Of a stretch of DNA of 5,981 bases, positions 1 through 5,122 are shown one piece after another. Below the pieces are notes generated by a model that searched no databases, was not told the DNA's origin, and worked only from the letters and a program-made list of their open reading frames with translations. Origin of the DNA: Mailhella sp. (lineage in GTDB: Bacteria; Desulfobacterota; Desulfovibrionia; Desulfovibrionales; Desulfovibrionaceae); the NCBI GenBank assembly GCA_017522745.1, contig JAFWYI010000057.1, positions 1-5,981 on the forward strand, given 5' to 3'. Positions within the stretch are counted from its first letter, which is position 1. The number at the start of each line of letters is the position of its first letter. The position numbers and the translations under genes were made by a program.

Positions 1-515
1 CCATATTCTCTCGCTAGGTCGCTCACCCTCACCCCTTCTTTGTGTTTCATAAGGAGGAGGTTTCGTTGCTCTGCGGACAGGGTAGGTTTTCTACCCTTAT
101 ACTTGCCCTTTGCCTTGGCAACGTTAATGCCATCGCGCTGACGGGATAGCAGGATGGTCCGTTCAAACTGATAGACCGCTGACAGAATGTGAAGTTGAAG
201 GTGGGCGATAGGATTGTCATCGTTGGCGGTGAAGGTGAGGTTCTCTTTGTGGAAATGCACTGTTACCCCCTTATCGTTAAGAAGGGTGATAGTATCTATC
301 ACGCCCTTAAGTGTCCTTCCTATGCGGGACAGGTCCCACACGCTCACCACATCACCTTCACGGCAAAAGGCAATCATTTCCTGTAATGCAGGACGGTTCA
401 TATCCTTTCCGCTGGCGTGGTCTTCAAATACTTTGTCAAAATCCATATTATAGAATTGGCGTTCAGTATTCTGTGAGCCGTCGTTCGTTGATACTCGCTT
501 ATAACATATCTTCAT
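1..515 (-). CDS. serine recombinase, resolvase/invertase family (partial, C-terminus off the left edge)
   Basis: Small serine recombinase that cuts and rejoins DNA through a 5'-phosphoserine intermediate. It would typically act in cointegrate resolution, inversion or element maintenance. 171 residues are visible. The N-terminal motif YKRVST carries the expected catalytic Arg7 and Ser9. SGKDMNRPAL (35-44) matches the second conserved block, with Arg41. WDLSRIGRTL (60-69) supplies Arg64 and Arg67, with Ser63 where many relatives have Asp. HKENLTFT (89-96) and QFERTILLSRQRDGI (116-130) are typical of this branch and lead into the long helix. KAKGKYKGRKPTL (134-146) is the linker to a C-terminal helix-turn-helix, cut in EGVRVSDLAREY. 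Relatives of about 185-195 residues suggest that 15-25 residues are missing. The start is firm: an in-frame TAG lies at 519-521, just upstream, and an AGGA Shine-Dalgarno sits 7 nt before the ATG. It could be a resolvase or an invertase. Confidence 0.93.
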   Translation of the reverse strand, partial: MKICYKRVSTNDGSQNTERQFYNMDFDKVFEDHASGKDMNRPALQEMIAFCREGDVVSVWDLSRIGRTLKGVIDTITLLNDKGVTVHFHKENLTFTANDDNPIAHLQLHILSAVYQFERTILLSRQRDGINVAKAKGKYKGRKPTLSAEQRNLLLMKHKEGVRVSDLAREY

Positions 516-565
516 CTTCTATTCCTTTCTGTTGTAAGTTTATAATCAACTTGTGTAAGAATAGA

Positions 566-592
566 ATTATAGGACCATTTATAAAATGTCAA
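566..592 (-). promoter_or_regulatory. promoter of the serine recombinase gene
   Basis: On the minus strand a perfect TTGACA (592-587) is followed by a perfect TATAAT (571-566). They are separated by 15 bp, shorter than the optimal 17. The predicted transcript starts near 559 and gives a leader of about 44 nt before the ATG at 515. Perfect hexamers with a short spacer often mean a promoter that needs, or is tuned by, a DNA-binding protein. Resolvases commonly repress their own promoters, but no operator is proven here. Confidence 0.6.
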
Positions 593-692
593 TATATACA
601 AAAATAAAGTTATACTATACACTTTTTTCTTAAGTTTTAAGTGATTACTTTGGTTATACCCTAATTTGGCACCATAAAAATATGGATTTGAT

Positions 693-721
693 TTGAATTA
701 GAACAGGTTTGATGGTATAAT
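693..721 (+). promoter_or_regulatory. strong-looking sigma70-type promoter directed rightward, out of the element
   Basis: TTGAAT (693-698), a 17-bp spacer and a perfect TATAAT (716-721) form a good housekeeping-type promoter on the plus strand. Transcription would start near 728. It points across the att junction towards the host chromosome, and the hairpin at 927-957 would intercept most of the transcript. An open frame starts at 743, preceded by a weak GGA at 732-734. In the excised circular form the same promoter would read across attP into the element's opposite end, where an integrase gene often lies. That role is inference. Confidence 0.5.
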
Positions 722-880
722 CATTAGCGATGGAAAATAGTTATGGGTGTATTCCTCATACCCCACACGATGCCAACTCGGCGGATTTTTTCAGTTTCTG
801 CGAATGCGATACAAAGGGGTGTTACAGATGATACAGGTATAGTTGAAAACCTATTGAAATCATTACCCTTTGAGTATTTC

Positions 881-918
881 AGCGGGAGTCGCGCGTTCGA
901 ATCGCGCTGGACCCACCA
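881..918 (+). tRNA. 3' remnant of a tRNA gene (distal attachment site, attR-like)
   Basis: Only the 3' part of a tRNA is present. GAGTC (886-890) fits a five-base variable loop with the usual G46-U47-C48. GCGCG (891-895) and CGCGC (903-907) form a perfect five-pair T stem around the loop TTCGAAT (896-902). TGGACCC (908-914) is the 3' acceptor strand, A915 the discriminator base, and CCA (916-918) is encoded. No GGGTCCA-like 5' acceptor strand or D arm occurs in the 80 nt upstream. The would-be anticodon loop at 874-880 ends TTTC, lacking the purine at 37 and A at 38, so homology stops in the anticodon arm. The isotype cannot be assigned. A GGG/CCC acceptor with A73 is compatible with Lys, Val or Ala among others. 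Confidence 0.85.
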
Positions 919-926
919 CGAATTTC

Positions 927-957
927 AAGGGGTTACGATGATGAGTCGTGGCCCCTT
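927..957 (+). terminator. hairpin terminator of the interrupted tRNA gene
   Basis: AAGGGGTTACGA (927-938) pairs over 12 positions, two of them G-T, with TCGTGGCCCCTT (946-957) around the 7-nt loop TGATGAG. It begins 9 nt after the tRNA CCA. The T-run that follows is interrupted (TCGTTGTTT), so it is less than ideal but acceptable. Its place directly after CCA supports the view that sequence to the right is the original host DNA downstream of the tRNA. Confidence 0.6.
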
Positions 958-1106
958 TCGTTGTTTCTGGCGCTTTTCCGTCTTCATTGGGCGACGTTGT
1001 TTTTCCGCAGACATGCTGGCATCTTCCTTGGAATATTCAGGAACTCATTTGTTTTATTTGTCGAAACATCGAGATGCGCGAGAAAGGTCTCCTTAGTGGC
1101 CATAAT

Positions 1107-1118
1107 GGATATGTATCC
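1107..1118. repeat. short inverted repeat upstream of the LysR gene
   Basis: GGATA-TG-TATCC is a perfect 5-bp inverted repeat with a 2-bp centre. It extends outward imperfectly (AAT on the left, GTT on the right). It lies about 110 nt before the regulator's ATG. It could be an operator, but a single copy of this size can also arise by chance. Confidence 0.3.
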
Positions 1119-1163
1119 GTTGTGTTTAGTTGTCATGTTGTAACTACTTTTTTTCGCTTGATT

Positions 1164-1192
1164 TTTATGATGTAATGGAGCAAAATTATACT
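1164..1192 (+). promoter_or_regulatory. possible promoter of the LysR-type regulator gene
   Basis: TATACT (1187-1192) matches five of six -10 positions. TTTATG (1164-1169), 17 bp upstream, matches only three of six -35 positions. Transcription would start near 1199, about 31 nt before the ATG at 1230. A weak -35 suits an activator- or self-regulated gene, as is common for LysR regulators, but the assignment is tentative. Confidence 0.3.
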
Positions 1193-1229
1193 TATAGTTG
1201 GCGGAAATTTTTAATGATGGCGGTTAGCG

Positions 1230-2189
1230 ATGAGAATAGAACAGCTCATTCAGTTTCGTGAGTATATCCGTTGTAAATCGTTGACGAGTGCCGCCCAGAA
1301 GTTATTCATGACTCCGCAAGCTCTTCATGTGTCCATAAAGCGACTTGAAGAAGAACTTGATACAAAACTGGCGGTCAAAGTCTCTGGCGAGATAAAACTT
1401 ACGGATTCCGGTCAGCTTTTTTGGGATTTTGCGAAAAATGTTCTCCGGGAGTATCAGGGGTTTATGGGGGCCCTAGAGGATCAGCGCAGGATCAGGAACA
1501 ACCTGTCTGGCAAGCTGTATATTTATTCCAACATGCTTTTCCAGAGGAATGTTCTTCCCAACGTTATTAAGCGATTTCAGACGGACTACCCTGATGTGCG
1601 GCTTCGCCTGTTTGAAAGCGATACCCGGAGAATCTACGAGGAATTTACGGAAACGCCACCTGTACATGGCGCCGGTCGAATCGGCTTCCTTCAGGTGCCG
1701 CAGCCAAAGGGGGCTCTTTCTGACTGCTGGCATCATACTAATGGATATGTGTTTCAGGAGCTGTATAAAGGATTTTTCTACGCCTGCTGCGACCCGAAAC
1801 TTTCGCTGAACTCCCGGGAACCTATACGCAAGCTTTTAAAATATCCTCTGCTTCTTTATGCAACTTCTACGACTACGTTGGAGACTGACTCCAGCGGAGT
1901 GATGAATCCTACCTTGCTTCTGCTTTCTGAGTATGGCGATGTTGAGATCACGTACTCTGTCAATACCATGGAACTCTGGCGTCAGACGTTGCTGACTCAG
2001 TCGTGCGTCGGTGTCATCCATAGTTCGCTCGTGGAACAGAACGATCCTATCATCGACGGCCTTCAGCTCATCACCGTAAAGGAAAAGCTCTGTTCGAATC
2101 TCGGCTGCCTTCGTTCTCAAGAGAAAAATGAGCTTGAAGAAGCTTTTATCAAATATGTTATCCGGTATTTCTCTTCATCTTTCCACTGA
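1230..2189 (+). CDS. LysR-type transcriptional regulator
   Basis: A 319-residue DNA-binding regulator of usual LysR length. Residues 1-60 form the winged helix-turn-helix. SLTSAAQKLFMTPQALHVSI (17-36) is the helix-turn-helix itself, followed by the KRLEEELDTKL dimer/wing region and the conserved LTDSGQLF (57-64). A linker helix runs to about residue 90. The effector domain then starts at LSGKLYIYSN (92-101), the counterpart of the common G-x-L-x-I-G opening. This domain is divergent and gives no hint of its ligand. An in-frame TGA at 1215-1217 limits the start, and the only upstream purine-rich sequence is weak (GGCGG, 1219-1223). The gene converges on the flavoenzyme gene and shares its terminator, so that cluster is a reasonable but unproven target. 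No divergent target gene is present, because the neighbour on that side is the tRNA/att site. It looks more AT-rich than the genes to its right. Confidence 0.95.
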   Translation: MRIEQLIQFREYIRCKSLTSAAQKLFMTPQALHVSIKRLEEELDTKLAVKVSGEIKLTDSGQLFWDFAKNVLREYQGFMGALEDQRRIRNNLSGKLYIYSNMLFQRNVLPNVIKRFQTDYPDVRLRLFESDTRRIYEEFTETPPVHGAGRIGFLQVPQPKGALSDCWHHTNGYVFQELYKGFFYACCDPKLSLNSREPIRKLLKYPLLLYATSTTTLETDSSGVMNPTLLLLSEYGDVEITYSVNTMELWRQTLLTQSCVGVIHSSLVEQNDPIIDGLQLITVKEKLCSNLGCLRSQEKNELEEAFIKYVIRYFSSSFH

Positions 2190-2208
2190 AATCCCAACTT
2201 CTGATACA

Positions 2209-2243
2209 AAAAAGCTCCCCGCAGATCATGCAGGGAGCTTTTT
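2209..2243. terminator. bidirectional terminator between convergent genes
   Basis: AAAAAGCTCCC (2209-2219) pairs perfectly with GGGAGCTTTTT (2233-2243). An inner GCA/TGC (2221-2223/2229-2231) forms a second small helix around GATCA. The stem is flanked by T-runs on both strands, so it can end the LysR transcript (stop at 2189) and the leftward flavoenzyme transcript (stop at 2262). Confidence 0.9.
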
Positions 2244-2261
2244 ACTTGGAAGGTGTTTACA

Positions 2262-4181
2262 TTAGAGCGTTCGGCCCGCCATGAACCCCTGTTCCACGGC
2301 CGCGCCGGCAAGGCCTACTTCTGCACAGTCACCGATGCGGCGAACATCGAAGCCTGCCTGCTCCAGAATATCCGCAAGAGCACTCACCGGCTTCGAACCG
2401 ACCGCCAGTACTACCGTATCTGCGGGAATGAATTCATCCTGACCGGCCTTAGTCACCGTCACACCGCCATCGACGATTTCCTTCACCGTCGTGGAAGTAC
2501 GCATGACGACCTGATGCTTCTGCATGTCTTCCAGCAGTTCCCAGCGGGGGACCAGCACTTCGTCGGAGGCAATGCTGTCCCGCATTTCGATCACTGTGAC
2601 AGCTTTGAGATTGGAGGCCAGATGATTGGCGGTCTCTGCGCCAACACATCCGCCGCCGATGACTACGACTCTTGCGCCGGTATTGATATCGCCGGAAAGC
2701 ACCGCATGAGCCGTTGTCACGAAGGCTTTGTCGAATCCCGGTATACGCGGCACGACAGGTTCCGCACCAAGGGCCGCGATAACGACATCCGGATTTATCG
2801 CACGAACCGTCTCCAAAGTGACATCGCAGCCGTAACGAACACCCACGCCCAGTTCTGCCAGCACCTGAAGCTGGCTGGTGATAAAGGATGTGATCTCGCC
2901 CTTGGACGGAGGAACAGCGCCCAGTCGGAACTGCCCGCCAGCCCAGCGTTTTTTCTCGAATACGGTGACGTTGTGTCCGGCCTGTGCCGCAGAGATGGCA
3001 GCCTGCAGGCCTGCAGGTCCGGCACCGATGACCATGACGTTCTTCGGAGTTTCCGCCGTTACCGGGAGCAGTTCAGCCTCTCTGCCCAGCGTAGGATTGA
3101 AGATACAGCGGATAGGCTTGCCCTGAAGCAGATTGCCCACACAGCCATGATGACAGGCTATGCAGTGGCGGATGGTCCCGAATCGTCCTTCCATGGCTTT
3201 CTTCATGGTTTCAGGATCGCAAAGAGACTGACGACCCATGGCGACAAGATCGGCCTTGCCGGAAGCCAGTGCGCTTTCCGCAAGGAACGGATCGTTGAAG
3301 CGCCCCACCGTGATGACGGGCAGGCTGGTCATCTTCTTCACTTCAGCAGCAAGGTCTGCCGTCCAGCCGTGCCGGCAGTACATGGTGGGGATGACAGCGC
3401 CGAAGGAACGATAGACGCCAGCGGAAGCATGGATATAATCAGCCCCAGCCCGTTCAAGGAAAGGAACGATGGCTTTGGTGTCTTCAATGGTGCGTCCGCC
3501 CGTCACGAATTCATCCGTGGAAATGCGCACGCCAACGATGAACCCTTCACTGCATTTGCGACGGATGTCGGCCATGATCTCCAGAAGGAAGCGCATGCGG
3601 TTGAACAGAGGGCCGCCGTAACTGTCCGTGCGTTTGTTGCTATATGTGGAAAGGAACTGGGAGATGAGGTAGCCGTGGGCAGCATGTATCTCCACGCCGT
3701 CGAATCCGGCCTGTTCTGCACGGTGGGCGCAGTCACCAAAGCTGGAAACGATGGTGCGGATATCCTCTTCCGTCATTTCCCGGGGCATATCCGGACTGAA
3801 CGGACAGGGGATAGCGGAAGGAGCTTCGGGGGCGCATCCGATAACTGCGCTGTTGGTCTGCCGTCCGGCATGATAGATCTGGGCAATGACCACGGCGCCC
3901 TGAGCGTGGATGCGCTGCGTAAAGGCGGCATAGCCGGGGATCTGTTCATCGTTCCAGAGACCGGGCAGGAATGGGAAGCCCTTGCCTTCCGGGCAGACAG
4001 CAAAATCTTCGGTGATGATCATGCCAAAGCCGCCCTTAGCCTTGGCTTCGTGATACGCAGTGAACGTTTCCGTACACGTTCCGTCTGCATTGCAGTAGTT
4101 GGTCACCATGGCGGAGACCACGCTACGGTTATGGAGCGTTTTTCCTTTGATCGTGAAAGGGGAGAGGAGATGCTTCAGCAT
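2262..4181 (-). CDS. fused FMN ene-reductase / FAD-NAD(P) oxidoreductase (2,4-dienoyl-CoA reductase / 2-enoate reductase family)
   Basis: A cytoplasmic flavo-iron-sulfur enzyme of 639 residues, close to the family norm. It is expected to pass electrons from NAD(P)H through FAD and a 4Fe-4S cluster to FMN, which reduces an activated C=C bond. Residues 1 to about 335 are the old-yellow-enzyme barrel: HNR (17-19), AQIYHAGRQT (100-109), and VEIHAAHGYLISQFLS (163-178) with His167, His170 and the probable proton donor Tyr171, then NKRTDSYGG (182-190). The cluster ligands are Cys340, Cys343, Cys347 and Cys359 (C-x2-C-x3-C-x11-C). An FAD-binding GAGPAG lies at 386-391 with Glu409. A second Rossmann motif, GGGCVG (509-514), is followed by Glu532, which favours NADH over NADPH. 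The C-terminal GD (617-618) is the usual FAD contact. The start has GGGAG 6 nt upstream. Relatives include enoate, dienoyl-CoA and bile-acid (BaiCD/BaiH-like) reductases; the substrate cannot be read. Confidence 0.93.
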   Translation of the reverse strand: MLKHLLSPFTIKGKTLHNRSVVSAMVTNYCNADGTCTETFTAYHEAKAKGGFGMIITEDFAVCPEGKGFPFLPGLWNDEQIPGYAAFTQRIHAQGAVVIAQIYHAGRQTNSAVIGCAPEAPSAIPCPFSPDMPREMTEEDIRTIVSSFGDCAHRAEQAGFDGVEIHAAHGYLISQFLSTYSNKRTDSYGGPLFNRMRFLLEIMADIRRKCSEGFIVGVRISTDEFVTGGRTIEDTKAIVPFLERAGADYIHASAGVYRSFGAVIPTMYCRHGWTADLAAEVKKMTSLPVITVGRFNDPFLAESALASGKADLVAMGRQSLCDPETMKKAMEGRFGTIRHCIACHHGCVGNLLQGKPIRCIFNPTLGREAELLPVTAETPKNVMVIGAGPAGLQAAISAAQAGHNVTVFEKKRWAGGQFRLGAVPPSKGEITSFITSQLQVLAELGVGVRYGCDVTLETVRAINPDVVIAALGAEPVVPRIPGFDKAFVTTAHAVLSGDINTGARVVVIGGGCVGAETANHLASNLKAVTVIEMRDSIASDEVLVPRWELLEDMQKHQVVMRTSTTVKEIVDGGVTVTKAGQDEFIPADTVVLAVGSKPVSALADILEQAGFDVRRIGDCAEVGLAGAAVEQGFMAGRTL

Positions 4182-4189
4182 AGTGAACT

Positions 4190-4201
4190 CCCGAAAGCGG
4201 G
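4190..4201 (-). promoter_or_regulatory. small hairpin overlapping the flavoenzyme ribosome binding site
   Basis: On the minus strand CCCG-CTTT-CGGG (4201-4190) is a 4-bp GC stem. Its 3' arm holds the GGG of the Shine-Dalgarno GGGAG (4192-4188), 6 nt before the ATG at 4181. If it forms in the mRNA it would lower ribosome access. It lies between the terminator and the gene. The stem is short and may be weak in vivo. Confidence 0.3.
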
Positions 4202-4206
4202 TTCTG

Positions 4207-4247
4207 AAAAAGCCGCTGACCCCAGAATGTTGGGAACAGCGGCCTTT
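4207..4247 (-). terminator. terminator after the amidohydrolase pair, ahead of the flavoenzyme gene
   Basis: On the minus strand GCCGCTG (4243-4237) pairs perfectly with CAGCGGC (4218-4212). AAAG/TTTT pairing extends it outward and TCCC/GGGG extends it inward after one T-T mismatch. Five T residues follow (4211-4207). It sits 35 nt after the stop of the upstream amidohydrolase gene. It therefore ends that operon, or acts as a partial terminator that lowers expression of the flavoenzyme gene, whose ATG is only 25 nt beyond the T-run. Confidence 0.8.
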
Positions 4248-4281
4248 CTATGTTGAAAGAGGACGTGATCCTCAGACGGAG

Positions 4282-5112
4282 TTAGCCTTCAAGGCCAAGC
4301 AGACGGGCAGCGTTGGCGTACAGGAGCTTGTCGAGTACGCTTTCCTTCACGCCGCTGCGGATAAGGTCGTCGATGGCCCAGTCGAGAGAGACTGCGGGAT
4401 AGCAGGTGCCGAAGATCATCTGATCCTGCAGGAAGTTGTTGCAGGCGGTCACGTAGTGTTCGTGGCCGGGGTTCATGCTGAACATCCAGAAGTCAGGAGA
4501 CAGGAAGACGTTCGGGCGATGGTAGGCTATCCAGCAGGTCTCGGTGGTGTAGGGGAAACCACCGTGGGTGAGCACGATCTTCAGGTTGGGGAAGGTGCGG
4601 GCCACCTCATCCATATCAGCGGGATTGTAGTACTTGAGGGCACGGCCGAAGAGGCCGCCGAAGCACTGAGTAACGAGCACACCCTTTTCCTGGCAGTACT
4701 CGTAAATAGGGTACAAGAGAGGATCGGTGGGCGTCAGGGAATCCTGCAGGAAGATCTGACCGGGTTCGAGCATGATGCCCTTGGCAGGGCCGTTCACGAC
4801 GTACTTCTCGATATCTTCGAGAGCCTTCTCTCCGTCAAAGGGGTCGATGTGAGCCATGCCTGCGAAACGATCAGGGTATTCCTGAACAAGGCGGGCGATA
4901 TCGTCATTGTCGTTTTCCTTGCGGTAGGGAACCACACCCACGCGCACGCCGGATTCGTCCATTTCCTTGATGAGAAGATCCATGGAGAACTTCTGCGCGG
5001 ATTCAGGCATCAGATTGGACGTTGCGCTCAGGTCTTCGCTCAGCTTGAAGATGGCACACCCCTTGAAACTGCCATACGGAACGCGCATGCGCCAGTCGAT
5101 AGCTCTATGCAT
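4282..5112 (-). CDS. amidohydrolase-2 family (COG2159-like) protein with altered metal site
   Basis: A 276-residue cytoplasmic protein with the hallmarks of the amidohydrolase-2 TIM barrel, which in other members hydrolyses or decarboxylates small acids. The fold's landmarks are RFAGMAHIDP (82-91), KGIMLEPG (111-118), DPLLYPIYEYC (130-140), FPNLKIVLTHGG (174-185) and QMIFGTCYP (231-239). Four expected metal-site positions differ. The N-terminal H-x-H is IDWRMR (5-10), the barrel His after the PIYE helix is Gln149, and the usual G-S-D-Y-P aspartate is Cys237. Only His183 of the THGG motif remains. The start at 5112 has AAGGAG 6 nt upstream and lies 10 nt after the preceding gene's stop. A longer in-frame start at 5163 would overlap that gene and is not favoured. 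It is a tandem paralogue of the upstream gene and is probably co-transcribed with it. Real reaction unknown. Confidence 0.88.
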   Translation of the reverse strand: MHRAIDWRMRVPYGSFKGCAIFKLSEDLSATSNLMPESAQKFSMDLLIKEMDESGVRVGVVPYRKENDNDDIARLVQEYPDRFAGMAHIDPFDGEKALEDIEKYVVNGPAKGIMLEPGQIFLQDSLTPTDPLLYPIYEYCQEKGVLVTQCFGGLFGRALKYYNPADMDEVARTFPNLKIVLTHGGFPYTTETCWIAYHRPNVFLSPDFWMFSMNPGHEHYVTACNNFLQDQMIFGTCYPAVSLDWAIDDLIRSGVKESVLDKLLYANAARLLGLEG

Positions 5113-5122
5113 GACATTCTCC

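Larger units (their letters stand above)
1..890. mobile_element. right-hand end of an element integrated in a tRNA gene
   Basis: This is the portion of an integrated element lying left of the tRNA 3'-end remnant. Support comes from three things. A serine recombinase gene is present. The 520-760 stretch is strikingly AT-rich compared with the genes on the right. A tRNA 3' half without its 5' half marks the boundary. When an element inserts into a tRNA 3' end, the element-carried copy restores the tRNA at one end and the displaced 3' fragment stays at the other, followed by host sequence. Here host sequence, starting with the tRNA terminator, is to the right. The exact crossover is unknown but should fall within or just left of the fragment. 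The element type (phage, ICE, genomic island) cannot be told. The recombinase seen is of the resolvase/invertase type and is probably not the tRNA-targeting integrase, which I would expect at the other end. Confidence 0.6.
516..1229. other. 714-nt stretch without a convincing protein gene: element end, att junction, tRNA terminator, LysR leader
   Basis: From left to right it holds the resolvase leader and promoter (516-592), an AT-rich segment with short inverted repeats such as CTTAA-GTT-TTAAG near 630, a rightward consensus promoter (693-721), the tRNA 3' remnant (881-918), a terminator hairpin (927-957), and about 270 nt of sequence upstream of the LysR gene. That last part contains a 12-bp inverted repeat (1107-1118) and a possible promoter. 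Plus-strand frames are open across parts of it (743-1096 is the longest), but none resembles a known protein, and that one reads straight through the tRNA fragment and its terminator. I see no minus-strand gene between 516 and 1229. Confidence 0.7.

Noticed and set aside
189..607. Plus-strand frames of 65-98 codons over the recombinase region
   Set aside because: They are antisense to, or upstream of, a well-supported serine recombinase and show no protein family features.
843..918. A complete tRNA gene ending at 918
   Set aside because: No 5' acceptor strand, D arm or acceptable anticodon loop is present upstream of the variable loop.
813..945. Resemblance between 814-832 (AAGGGGTGTTACAGATGAT) and the tRNA terminator arm starting at 927
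   Set aside because: The match needs gaps and covers fewer than 20 bases. Chance similarity in this composition is plausible, so I do not call it a repeat.
2253..4256. 667-codon plus-strand open frame antisense to the flavoenzyme gene
   Set aside because: The minus-strand frame carries a complete, motif-rich flavoenzyme. The antisense frame has no recognisable domain and is a by-product of GC-rich codon use.
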